A DNA stretch of 64,000 nucleotides. Origin: Microbacterium sp. BH-3-3-3. Its GTDB lineage: Bacteria; Actinomycetota; Actinomycetes; Actinomycetales; Microbacteriaceae. Shown one piece after another: positions 1-7,658 of the stretch. The stretch covers positions 2,170,001 through 2,234,000 of the forward strand of contig NZ_CP017674.1 of the NCBI RefSeq assembly GCF_001792815.1, written 5' to 3'. The notes under the pieces were generated by a model that ran no database searches, was not told the DNA's origin, and saw only the letters and a program-made list of their open reading frames with translations. A program made the translations under genes and the position numbers. Each line of letters starts with the position of its first letter. Position 1 is the first letter of the stretch.

Positions 1-26
1 CGGTGCGAGAAGAGGTCGCCGCGTGA
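1..26 (+). CDS. 3' end of an upstream gene in the RiPP-like operon (partial)
   Basis: The last codons of an open frame read V-R-E-E-V-A-A and stop at TGA 24-26, overlapping the GTG start of the next gene at 23-25. The same 4-nt overlap joins the following three genes, so this is probably the tail of another member of the operon. In class V lanthipeptide clusters a phosphotransferase-like gene commonly sits next to the HopA1-type gene, but nothing in this short piece identifies it. Confidence 0.4.
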
Positions 27-967
27 TCGCGCCGCTGTTCACCCAATTGCACGACGAGGTGGAGATCGCACCCGACGGTCGTCGCGCCGTCGTCGGCGGC
101 GTCGAGCTGCTCGCGGCCTCGCCACGAGACCTCGCCATCTCGGTTGCGATGGCGCTCTACGACGAGGTCCACGCACGCCGAGAGGGGCCGACGGACGCCC
201 TAGAGGGGTTCGCGCACATCCGCGACACCGACTTCGAGCGGCGTCTGGCCGAGTCCGTGCGCGATATCCGCACGTCGTACGACGTCACCGTCGAAGGGGC
301 GGGCGTGGTGCTGATCGAGGGCGTCCGCGTGCGGCTCGACGACCCGCAGCTGGCCCGTGTGTCGCCTCGGCTCGGGCGTCACACCCTCGACACCATCGGT
401 GCGCGCCCCGCCCTGACCCCCGGGTTCTTCCTGGTGCGCTCATCGCCGTGGAACGACGCGTTCTCGCGTCCGGTGCTGCGCCTGTACACCCGGGTCGAGG
501 ATGCCGGCCGGGCGCCCGCCGTCTGGGAGACGGCGACCTCGACGCTACGGCAGCTGCGCACGCCGTGGCAGGCCAAGATACTCTCGCACCCGGCGAGCTA
601 CCCCCGCGCGGACGCACTGGTGGTCTACCTCCCGCGCTCGTCATGGCGCGCCGCAGCGGAGTTGGCACCTCGCCTGTCGGCTGTCGCGGCCGCCACCGGC
701 CCGATCTCACGGTACGCGGAGCAACTCGCGCCGGGGGTCACCCTCGCCTTCGAGCCCGACGACTCCCGCACCGGCTACGAGGGGTTGAGCTTCGGGCAGC
801 ATCGCAGCCGCGCCGTCGCCGAAGCGCTCGTGTCCACGGCCGGCGCGGACCGTCGTACTTCCCTCGCCGCGGTCGAGAAGAGCCTGATCGATGCGGGCGT
901 CGACCCGCGGCATCCCTCCCGCAACCTTTCTACGCCTGCGTTCTCGCCCCTGGGGGTGTTCGGATGA
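23..967 (+). CDS. HopA1-family protein, probable RiPP (class V lanthipeptide-type) maturation factor
   Basis: A 314-residue protein starting at GTG 23, with an AGAAGAGG ribosome site about 7 nt upstream. The C-terminal part carries a 'GLSFGQHRSRAVAEAL' segment that matches the SFGxHR signature of the T3SS-effector HopA1 family as I know it. In Actinobacteria these proteins occur in RiPP clusters; in class V lanthipeptides a HopA1-like protein (LxmY/SprH3 type) works with a kinase-like partner to dehydrate Ser/Thr and form lanthionine. That role is inferred here from family and context. The gene overlaps by 4 nt with the M16 peptidase gene downstream. The fold is well suggested, but catalytic residues cannot be assigned from sequence alone. 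No signal peptide or membrane segment is visible, so a cytoplasmic location is expected. Confidence 0.72.
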   Translation: MIAPLFTQLHDEVEIAPDGRRAVVGGVELLAASPRDLAISVAMALYDEVHARREGPTDALEGFAHIRDTDFERRLAESVRDIRTSYDVTVEGAGVVLIEGVRVRLDDPQLARVSPRLGRHTLDTIGARPALTPGFFLVRSSPWNDAFSRPVLRLYTRVEDAGRAPAVWETATSTLRQLRTPWQAKILSHPASYPRADALVVYLPRSSWRAAAELAPRLSAVAAATGPISRYAEQLAPGVTLAFEPDDSRTGYEGLSFGQHRSRAVAEALVSTAGADRRTSLAAVEKSLIDAGVDPRHPSRNLSTPAFSPLGVFG

Positions 968-2133
968 CGACGTCGCTCGCGGTCGCGGAACGCGATGTGC
1001 GTACGGACGCCGGCCTGCGGATCGTGGTGAGCGCGTCGCGCGCGCCGCAGATCGCCGTCGCGGTCGTCGTGGGCAGCGGATCGCGTGCAGACACGGCAGA
1101 CACGGCCGGCCTCGCGCACCTGGTCGAGCACTGCACCTACCGGTCTGACCTCTCTGAGGACTCCCGCGCGCACTCGACGACGCTGACGGCGGCCGGCGCC
1201 CTGTTCGGCGCCTCGACGTACCCCGACACCACCGAATTCTTCCTCACCGCCCGTCCCGACAACCTCGCTGGCGTCCTGGCCGCCGAAGCGAGGCGGCTGA
1301 AGACGCTGTCGGTGCGCGTCGAGATGCTCGACCTCGAACGCAACGCGATCGAGGAGGAACGCGCGGCGCGCGCCGGCGCACGAGCCGCCGACGATCTGTG
1401 GGTGCAGCACCTCCGGCGACACGGTGCGCCCGGCGACGTCTGGCACGACGGATACGGGGATGCCGCGGGACTGTCCTCCCTCGACCTCGAGGACATCGTG
1501 CTGTTCCACCGCGAGCACTACCGCGCCGACAACATCGTCGTCGCCATCGAGGCACCGTCTCCCGACGAGGCGCTGGCGCTGGCGCGCGATGCCTTCGAGG
1601 GAATCCCGGGCGCGGATGCCGCGGCATCCGCCGTCCGTGTCGAGCAGAGTGTCCCGACGGTCGTCACGGCGCCGTTCGGCCCCGGTGTCGCCGCCTCGGT
1701 CGCCGCCCGCGTCTGCGCCGTGGCCGACCCCGACGGCTACGCGGCCCACCTGATCGTGCGGGCGATGCTCGCACCCCTCGGTGTGTCCTCGGCGGTCGGC
1801 CGCCACGGACCCTTGTCGACCGGCTCACCCGATCTCGCGCTCGCCGTGGCGGTGCAGCCCGATCCTCGCAGCGCCCTTTACCAGTTGAGAGGTGCCCTTG
1901 ACTCGATCGCCGGCGCGGGCGACGGGGCCGCGACCGACGCCGCGCGCACACGTGCGGGCATCGATTTCGCCCTCGGCCTCGATGCGCCGGTGACGCGCGT
2001 TCGCACACGCGCGCGCACCGCAAAATTGTACGACCGGCCCGACCTCTTCGACCGACTGGCCGAGGCGCTGGCGCGGTGCCCCCGCGAACGCATCCGTTCC
2101 GCGGCCCGGGAGCTGAACGAGGTGCTGCCGTGA
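964..2133 (+). CDS. M16 zinc peptidase, catalytic subunit
   Basis: A 389-residue protein. The start is ATG 964, which overlaps the TGA of the HopA1-like gene (ATGA); a longer open frame exists upstream but would run through the previous gene. The inverted zinc motif HxxEH is present as H52-L-V-E55-H56, and a Glu cluster at residues 130-132 (N-A-I-E-E-E) lies at the distance expected for the third zinc ligand. It is therefore a complete pitrilysin/MPP-beta-like catalytic half. M16 enzymes of this size act as pairs of two about 40 kDa subunits, and the next gene supplies the second. In RiPP clusters such pairs remove leader peptides or trim the product. That substrate is an inference from the neighbours. 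Confidence 0.85.
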   Translation: MTTSLAVAERDVRTDAGLRIVVSASRAPQIAVAVVVGSGSRADTADTAGLAHLVEHCTYRSDLSEDSRAHSTTLTAAGALFGASTYPDTTEFFLTARPDNLAGVLAAEARRLKTLSVRVEMLDLERNAIEEERAARAGARAADDLWVQHLRRHGAPGDVWHDGYGDAAGLSSLDLEDIVLFHREHYRADNIVVAIEAPSPDEALALARDAFEGIPGADAAASAVRVEQSVPTVVTAPFGPGVAASVAARVCAVADPDGYAAHLIVRAMLAPLGVSSAVGRHGPLSTGSPDLALAVAVQPDPRSALYQLRGALDSIAGAGDGAATDAARTRAGIDFALGLDAPVTRVRTRARTAKLYDRPDLFDRLAEALARCPRERIRSAARELNEVLP

Positions 2134-3251
2134 TCGGCCGGAGCTGCGAGGGACTGCAGGTCCTCGCCGTGTCACCCTCCGACCTCGATCTCTGCGCCGT
2201 CCACGTGGTGGCTCACGCGTCGGGCGTGGGGGCGACCACCGACCTGGCCCGCGCGCTTCACCGAAGCGACGAGATCGGTGCCCTGCGCGACAAAGGGTAT
2301 GTCGCCACCGCCAGTGCCCGGGGCGCCGGAGTTGTGACCTCGGCAATTGCGCCGGCGCACGCCGCGCGCGAGGTCGCCGAATCGCTGGCCCGGGCGATCG
2401 CGCGAAGCGACGAGCAGATCCCCCCGGCGCCGTCGTCACCGGATGTGACCGAGACAGCGCTCGCCCAGGTGATCGGCGGCGGTGACGGTGCCATGCTCCC
2501 CTCCGCAGGTCTCGGCGCCGCACCGCGCTCGGTCGTGCTCGTCGCGCCGCAGGCAGCGCTGCCGGGAGCCGACGACATTCGTCCGCTCACCGTGGGCGGT
2601 ATCGATGCGGCACGCCATCGTGCGCCCGTCCCGGTCGACGGGCCGATCTTTCTGGCTCTGCCGCCGACGGGGCGGATCGCGCTCGAGGTGGTCGCCGTTC
2701 TCGACCCCTGGACCGATGCGCGCGACACCTTCTCCCGGTCGCTCCTGTCGACGGCCCTGGCGGGGCACCACTCGGGCCTCGTGACCACGGCCGTCGACGC
2801 TGCCCTGCACGGCGGGTACGACGTCTCGTCGACGCTGGACGTCGTGGCCGGCGTCGACGTGCTGCGGCTGAGCGTCGGCGTGCGCGACTCCGCACTGCTG
2901 GCCCCGGTGTACTCGTGCCTCGCCCGTGTGCTCGACGATCTCGCAGCTCTGCTGCGTCGACCGGGCGTCCTCGACGGCGCCCGCGCCCACGCGGCAGCCG
3001 CATACGAGGCCTCGCGCGCCTCGCTCGTTGCGCTCGCGGAGGGCATCACGTCCTTCGTCGCACAGGGACTCCCCGTGGAGGACTTCGATCGTGCCGGGGA
3101 CCTCATCGCGGCCACCCGTGACGACGACGTCATCCGAACGTCCGCGGCGCTGAGCCCCGCGCGGCGGGTCGTCGTCCTGCACGGTGCGACCGAGCGGGCG
3201 CAGGACGCCGTCCGCGCTCTCGTCCGCCAGACCCCCGGAGGTGCCGAATGA
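2130..3251 (+). CDS. M16-family non-catalytic partner subunit
   Basis: A 373-residue protein. GTG 2130 is chosen as start because it overlaps the TGA of the catalytic subunit (GTGA); an ATG 54 nt earlier would extend far into that gene. The fold pattern follows M16 proteins, but the zinc site is gone: where HxxEH is expected the sequence reads 'VHVVAHASGVG'. This is typical of the alpha-type or regulatory halves (MPP-alpha, PqqG-like) that form the substrate chamber with the catalytic half. Translational coupling fits a fixed 1:1 heterodimer. A Gly-rich loop such as the one in MPP-alpha is not obvious, so the assignment rests on size, context and weak family likeness. Confidence 0.7.
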   Translation: MIGRSCEGLQVLAVSPSDLDLCAVHVVAHASGVGATTDLARALHRSDEIGALRDKGYVATASARGAGVVTSAIAPAHAAREVAESLARAIARSDEQIPPAPSSPDVTETALAQVIGGGDGAMLPSAGLGAAPRSVVLVAPQAALPGADDIRPLTVGGIDAARHRAPVPVDGPIFLALPPTGRIALEVVAVLDPWTDARDTFSRSLLSTALAGHHSGLVTTAVDAALHGGYDVSSTLDVVAGVDVLRLSVGVRDSALLAPVYSCLARVLDDLAALLRRPGVLDGARAHAAAAYEASRASLVALAEGITSFVAQGLPVEDFDRAGDLIAATRDDDVIRTSAALSPARRVVVLHGATERAQDAVRALVRQTPGGAE

Positions 3252-4216
3252 CCCGGCCGTCGATCTTTCTTCCCACCCAGCCCGCGGACCCGGCGGTCCT
3301 TCGCATCTTCGCGCGCGAGGCTTTCGCCGCCGACGCACGGCGACTGTGGACCGGGCAGACCCTCGGGATCGAGACGCACGACATCGCCTCTTACCTGAGC
3401 GGCTTGGGCTACGGGATGCCGTTCGCCAGCGGCGTGCAGCTGATGGGTCTGCGGCATCCGCTCAAGGCTGCTGTCGACGCCCGGTCGACCGCCATCGTCT
3501 CGGGGCACGAGTACGTGCTCGGTCTCGGCAGTGGGTCCCTGGCGTTCCGTCGTGCACTCGGGATGAACACGGTGACGCCGGTGTCCGATGCGCGGGAGTA
3601 TCTGACCTCGGTGCGCACCGCGCTGCACGCGGGTGCCGGCGGTGGCCCGACAGGGGATCCGGTGGCCGATGTGATGCCGCGCCTTCCCAGCCCGCCGGTG
3701 CGCCTGGGTCTGGGCGTCCTCGGCCCGCGCATGGCCGAGGCGGCCGGGGCCGTCGCCGACACCGCGATCACCTGGCTGGCGCCTCGGCCCTACATCGCGG
3801 ACACGCTCATCCCCGCGATGGCCTCAACGAGCGGGCGATCCCGTCCGACGGTCACCGCCGTCGTGCACTGCGCCGTCCGGCGTCCAGGCCTCGACCCGGT
3901 GCGCACCGTCTCGGCGATCGTGGGCGCCCACCTCAGCGGGCCGCACTACCAGCGCATGCTGCGGCGTGCGGGCCTGCCGATCGAGGCCGACGACGTCGCG
4001 GCGAACGCCCGAACGCTCCTCGCTGAGAACGTCTTCGTGGTGGGCACGGCCGACGAGATCGCCGAGGAGATCGCCGCCTACGCGCGGGACGGGGTGGATG
4101 AGGTCGCGGTCAACGTCGGGGGTGTCTTTCTCACTCGTGGCGCCTCCGCCGCGATCGACGACATGCGCGAGATCTTCGCGGCGGTCGCTGCGCGCACCGC
4201 CGCGGTCCCCGTCTGA
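3248..4216 (+). CDS. LLM-class (F420-type) oxidoreductase of the RiPP-like operon
   Basis: A 322-residue luciferase-like TIM-barrel protein. ATG 3248 overlaps the previous stop by 4 nt. The 'YVLGLGSGS' segment near residue 95 and the C-terminal 'VVGTADEIAEEIAAYARDG' pattern are typical of LLM flavin/F420-dependent oxidoreductases. In class V lanthipeptide clusters an F420H2-dependent LLM reductase (LxmJ type) reduces dehydroalanine to D-alanine, and this gene is the best candidate for such a step here. The cofactor cannot be proved from sequence: FMN is possible, though cofC, cofD and fgd at the right end of the window show that the organism makes and reduces F420. It appears to be the last gene of the operon; the next gene follows after 151 nt with its own strong ribosome site. 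Confidence 0.75.
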   Translation: MTRPSIFLPTQPADPAVLRIFAREAFAADARRLWTGQTLGIETHDIASYLSGLGYGMPFASGVQLMGLRHPLKAAVDARSTAIVSGHEYVLGLGSGSLAFRRALGMNTVTPVSDAREYLTSVRTALHAGAGGGPTGDPVADVMPRLPSPPVRLGLGVLGPRMAEAAGAVADTAITWLAPRPYIADTLIPAMASTSGRSRPTVTAVVHCAVRRPGLDPVRTVSAIVGAHLSGPHYQRMLRRAGLPIEADDVAANARTLLAENVFVVGTADEIAEEIAAYARDGVDEVAVNVGGVFLTRGASAAIDDMREIFAAVAARTAAVPV

Positions 4217-4367
4217 CCCCTCGGGTCGCAGCGCGGCGCCGGCGGGCGCAGCATCCTCGCGGGTGCGTCGTCAAGTGGGGCGGAAACACAGGTCGGGTCG
4301 GAATCCTTGACCGTGCACGTACCCGGCGGCCGTTGCACCGTCGACGACACCCCACAGGAGGATCACC

Positions 4368-4940
4368 GTGACCGAGTACACGATCGGCTACATCGTCGGA
4401 AGCATCTCCAGCACCTCGATCAACCGCCGTCTCGCGAAGGCGCTCGAGAAGGTCGCCCCCGAGGGCGTGACCCTGAAGGAGATCCCGATCAAGGACCTTC
4501 CCTTCTACTCGCCCGACTACGACGGCAACTTCCCCGAGGTGGCGACGGAGTTCAAGAAGGCCATCGAAGACGCAGACGGCATGTTCATCGTCACCCCCGA
4601 GTACAGCCGCTCCATCCCCGGCGTGCTCAAGAACGCCCTCGACTGGTCGGCCCGCCCCTACGGCGAGGCGTCGTTCAACGACAAGCCGACCGCCGTCATC
4701 GGCACCTCGCAGGGCGGCGTCGCGACCGCCGCGGGCCAGCAGCACCTGCGCTCCGTGCTCCTGCACTACAACGCCCTCGTCCTGGGGCAGCCCGAGGGCT
4801 ACATCCAGTCGACCCCCGGCCTCTTCGAGGACGACGGCACCGTGACCGACGAGGGCACGGCCGCGTTCCTCCGGTCGATCATCGAGGCGCTCGTGACGCT
4901 CATCGAGCGCACCGCGCCCGCCGAGGTCCCCGCGGCCTGA
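4368..4940 (+). CDS. NADPH-dependent FMN reductase family protein
   Basis: A 190-residue flavodoxin-like protein of the FMN_red family (PF03358). The start is GTG 4368, preceded by a near-perfect AGGAGG at 4356-4361. Family features are the N-terminal phosphate-binding loop 'GSISSTSINRRLA', the 'FIVTPEYSRSIPGVLKNALDW' stretch (VTPEYN-like) around residues 75-95 and the glycine-rich 'GTSQGGVAT' loop. Members reduce FMN, quinones, azo dyes or chromate with NAD(P)H in the cytoplasm; the substrate here is unknown. The gene stands alone, with 151 nt of non-coding DNA upstream in which I see no gene, and ends at a strong hairpin. Confidence 0.88.
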   Translation: MTEYTIGYIVGSISSTSINRRLAKALEKVAPEGVTLKEIPIKDLPFYSPDYDGNFPEVATEFKKAIEDADGMFIVTPEYSRSIPGVLKNALDWSARPYGEASFNDKPTAVIGTSQGGVATAAGQQHLRSVLLHYNALVLGQPEGYIQSTPGLFEDDGTVTDEGTAAFLRSIIEALVTLIERTAPAEVPAA

Positions 4941-4953
4941 CGATCGGGCATCA

Positions 4954-4985
4954 CGGCGGGGTCGGGGTTCGCCCCGGCCCCGCCG
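4954..4985 (+). terminator. Hairpin terminator after the FMN reductase gene
   Basis: Arms 4954-4967 and 4972-4985 form a 14-bp stem with a single G.U pair, closed by a stable TTCG tetraloop. It starts 13 nt after the stop codon. There is no long U-tract, as is usual in high-GC actinobacteria. Confidence 0.75.
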
Positions 4986-5110
4986 TCGTTCGACGCGGGG
5001 CGGTCAGGGGTGTGGGGCGCGTTCTGTGCACTGGGGCGGACGATGCACGCCCCGATGCACCGAAGGCGCCCCGAACGACGCGACGCGAGACGTCGGCGTT
5101 CACCGCGGGG

Positions 5111-5536
5111 TCAGCGCGAGGACTGCTCCTCGCGCCAGCCCTCCTCTTTCTGGATGTACTCGTTGTCGGCGAACGCCGCGAAGTCGGTCTCGTCGGTCAC
5201 GCGACGCACCTCGAGCTTGTTACCGGCGATGAGCGGCGCGCGCCGGGCCCACTCGACGGCCTCGTCGCGCGTCGACACCTCGATGATCCAGAAGCCGTTG
5301 AACAGCTCGTGCGTCTCGCCGTACGGGCCGTCGGTGACGACCGGCTCCTCCCCGCCGAACTCGACGACGAAGTTGGCGCTCATGTCCTCGGCCAGACCGT
5401 CGCCGGCGACGAGCACGCCCGCGGTGATCATGGACTCGTTGTACGCGCCCATCGCGTTGATGACCTGCTCGAAGGGGATCTCTTTGTACGCCGCGTACGC
5501 CTCGTCGGTGCCGCGCATGATCAGCATGAACTTCAT
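5111..5536 (-). CDS. YCII/DGPF-family protein
   Basis: A 141-residue protein. The internal ATG at 5534-5536 is chosen because the family begins 'MKFMLIM', and an AGAAGAG ribosome site sits about 7 nt upstream; the longer frame reads through non-conserved sequence. The segments 'KFMLIMRGT', 'VTDGPYGE' (the DGPF-like motif) and 'GFWIIEVSTRDEAVEWARRAP' define the YCII-related fold often annotated as 'dehydrogenase' or ECF-sigma-associated DGPF protein. No enzymatic role is established for most members. No ECF sigma gene is adjacent, so this is a solitary copy. The 252 nt upstream (5537-5788) hold no gene that I can support and should contain its promoter. Confidence 0.85.
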   Translation of the reverse strand: MKFMLIMRGTDEAYAAYKEIPFEQVINAMGAYNESMITAGVLVAGDGLAEDMSANFVVEFGGEEPVVTDGPYGETHELFNGFWIIEVSTRDEAVEWARRAPLIAGNKLEVRRVTDETDFAAFADNEYIQKEEGWREEQSSR

Positions 5537-5788
5537 CGTGGACTCTTCTCGTGGGTGCTCTCGCGAGCGAACTGAGGGGAGCGAATGCCTTCCCCTACTA
5601 TCGCGTCGAACGGCGCCGGGCGGAATCGTCGGGGGCCGAGAGAATTTCCGGATGCCGCGGACGTGGTGCGGCGCGGAATCGCGGGAGCGCCCCGAAATCA
5701 GAGCCCGCGGCGGCACGGAGAAGATTCCGGTGCGCGCGTTCGATGCCGCGCCGCCGCCCGAGCGGTCGGGTGCCCGCTGAGCCGGCGC

Positions 5789-6634
5789 TCAGCCGAAGAT
5801 CATCGGCAGGTCGTCGTCATCGTCGGCGCCCGAGAGGTCGAGGTCGGCCACCACGGGAACGTGATCGCTCGGAACCTCGCCCTTGCGTTCGTTGCGGTGG
5901 ATCTCGGCGCCCTGCACGGCGTCGGCGAAGGCCCGCGAGCCGAGGATGAAGTCGATGCGGAGCCCCTCGTTGCGGGGGAAGCGCAGCTGCTTGTAGTCCC
6001 AGTAGGTGTAACCGGTGGGAAGGAGGGGCCGCACGACGTCGGTGAGTCCGGCCGTCTCGAAGGCGGCGAACGCCGCCCGCTCGGCGGGAGAGACGTGCGT
6101 GCTCGCGCCCTGCACGATCGTCGGGTCGCCGTTGTCGGCATCGGTGGGCGCGATGTTGAAGTCGCCCGTCAGCGCGAGGGGCAGGTCGGGGTCGCCCGCG
6201 AGGGTGTCGGCGGTGTACTGCCGGAGCTTGTCGAGCCAGTCGAGCTTGTACGTGAAGTGCGGGTCGTCGAGCCCGCGCCCGTTGGGCACGTACAGGCTCC
6301 AGACGCGCACGCCGCCCACGGTCGCACCGATGGCCCGGGCTTCCTGGGGAAGATCGGGGCCCTCTTTGCCCTTCTCGAAACCGGGCATGCCGGGGAATCC
6401 GATCTCGACGTCCTCGAGGGGCTCGCGACTGGCGATCGCGACGCCGTTCCACTGGTTCAGGCCGTGTGCGGCGACGTGATACCCCGCCTCTTCGAACGCG
6501 GCGTAGGGGAACTGCTCGGTCTTGCACTTGATCTCCTGCATCGCCAGCACGTCGATGTGCTCGCGCACGCAGAACTCGACGGTGCGGGTGACGCGGGCGC
6601 GGATGGAGTTGACGTTCCAGGTGGCCAGGCGCAT
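5789..6634 (-). CDS. xthA: Exodeoxyribonuclease III / AP endonuclease
   Basis: A 281-residue protein starting at the ATG 6632-6634, giving the canonical N-terminus 'MRLATWNVNSIRAR'. All exonuclease III motifs are visible: NVNS, 'MQEIKCK' with the metal-binding Glu, 'YVPNGR', 'TGDFNIAP', 'DYKQLRFPRNEGLRIDFIL' and the C-terminal 'PSDHVPV' with the catalytic His. It cuts DNA 5' of abasic sites and removes 3' blocking groups during base excision repair in the cytoplasm. The short Asp-rich tail 'GADDDDDLPMIFG' is a lineage-specific extension. It is divergently oriented from pyrE; the 117 nt between them must hold both promoters. Confidence 0.97.
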   Translation of the reverse strand: MRLATWNVNSIRARVTRTVEFCVREHIDVLAMQEIKCKTEQFPYAAFEEAGYHVAAHGLNQWNGVAIASREPLEDVEIGFPGMPGFEKGKEGPDLPQEARAIGATVGGVRVWSLYVPNGRGLDDPHFTYKLDWLDKLRQYTADTLAGDPDLPLALTGDFNIAPTDADNGDPTIVQGASTHVSPAERAAFAAFETAGLTDVVRPLLPTGYTYWDYKQLRFPRNEGLRIDFILGSRAFADAVQGAEIHRNERKGEVPSDHVPVVADLDLSGADDDDDLPMIFG

Positions 6635-6751
6635 GGCATCCAGCCTACTTTCGTGCGCCGACATCGATGAGCGTGCGAGCGGCCGGCGCTGTGCCCACCC
6701 GGCGCCGGAGACGCCGGGCGCGCCGCAGCCCACCCCTCTAGACTCGACGCC

Positions 6752-7330
6752 GTGACCACCGCCTCCACTCCCGAGCTCGAAGCCGACCGTCAGGCGCTCA
6801 TCCGCCTCATCTCCGACGAGGCGGTGTTCCACGGCGACTTCACCCTCTCGAGCGGCAAGAAGGCGACGTACTACGTCGACATGCGAAAGCTCACCCTCGA
6901 CCACCGTGCCGCCCCCGCGATCGGGCGTCTCGTGCTCGACCTCGTCAAAGACTTCGACGGCGTCGTCGCCGTCGGCGGGCTCACGCTCGGCGCCGACCCC
7001 ATCGCCAACGCCGTCATGCACGAGTCGGTGCACGCCGGCCGTCCGCTCGACGCGTTCGTCGTGCGCAAAGAGGCGAAGGACCACGGTCGCGGTCGTCAGA
7101 TCGAGGGGGCCGACATCGTCGGCAAGCGCGTCGTCGTCGTCGAAGACACCTCCACCACCGGGCAGTCGGCGCTCAAGGCCGTCGAGGCGCTGCGCCGCGA
7201 GGGCGCGGAGGTCGTGGCCGTCGCCGTGATCGTCGACCGCAAGACCGGCGCACAGGCCGCGATCGAGGCCGAGGGCCTGCAGTGGCTCGCCTCGGTCGAC
7301 CTCGACGACCTGGGGCTCGCGCCGCAGTAG
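6752..7330 (+). CDS. pyrE: Orotate phosphoribosyltransferase
   Basis: A 192-residue protein with a GTG start at 6752. It transfers ribose-5-phosphate from PRPP to orotate, giving OMP in de novo pyrimidine synthesis. The PRPP-binding signature is 'VVVVEDTSTTGQSAL' (residues about 129-143), the flexible catalytic loop contains 'RKEAKDHGRGRQIEG', and 'DFTLSSGKKATYYVDMRKLT' is the orotate/PRPP-side N-terminal block. Length is normal for actinobacterial PyrE. No other pyr gene is nearby, which is common since pyrE often sits apart from the pyr operon. Downstream, 7331-7482 contains no gene. Confidence 0.97.
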   Translation: MTTASTPELEADRQALIRLISDEAVFHGDFTLSSGKKATYYVDMRKLTLDHRAAPAIGRLVLDLVKDFDGVVAVGGLTLGADPIANAVMHESVHAGRPLDAFVVRKEAKDHGRGRQIEGADIVGKRVVVVEDTSTTGQSALKAVEALRREGAEVVAVAVIVDRKTGAQAAIEAEGLQWLASVDLDDLGLAPQ

Positions 7331-7482
7331 TCGGATCGCCGCGCCGCCCGTCCGCGCCCGTCACGAGAACGGGGCCCACGACGCGAACACGCCGCCGCGG
7401 CGTGAGTCGGTGGCGCCGCCTGTCTCCTGACGCGGTCCGACCCACGGACGCCGGGCCCCGGCGCGCCGCCTCGATCCCGCCC

Positions 7483-7632
7483 TCAGGGCGAGTCGTCTCC
7501 CGGCCCCGGCCCATCGAACGGATCGCGGCCCCCGCCGCCGCGGCGCGACCGTCTCCACTGCACCACGAACGCGACGAGCGTTCCCAGGGTGATGAAGAAG
7601 GCGACGATCAGCCAGAGCGTGCGGTCGTCCAT
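7483..7632 (-). CDS. Small single-pass membrane protein, unknown function
   Basis: A 49-residue open frame with ATG at 7630-7632, preceded by a GAGAGGA ribosome site about 6 nt upstream, and stop TGA at 7483-7485. It reads as one hydrophobic segment (residues about 6-24, 'LWLIVAFFITLGTLVAFVV'), then a basic stretch (QWRRSRRG) and a Gly/Asp/Pro-rich tail ending GDDSP. The positive-inside rule puts the tail in the cytoplasm. It lies 26 nt downstream of the NagD-like phosphatase gene on the same strand and could be cotranscribed with it. I do not recognise a family; the ribosome site and amphipathic logic support it as a real gene. Confidence 0.6.
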   Translation of the reverse strand: MDDRTLWLIVAFFITLGTLVAFVVQWRRSRRGGGGRDPFDGPGPGDDSP

Positions 7633-7658
7633 GCGGTCGTCCTCTCGGTGGGGGCGGC

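Noticed and set aside
4368..4940. FMN reductase as part of the RiPP-like operon
   Set aside because: It is separated by 151 nt, has its own strong ribosome site and terminator, and is a common stand-alone housekeeping family. Flavoproteins do occur in such clusters, so it is not excluded completely.
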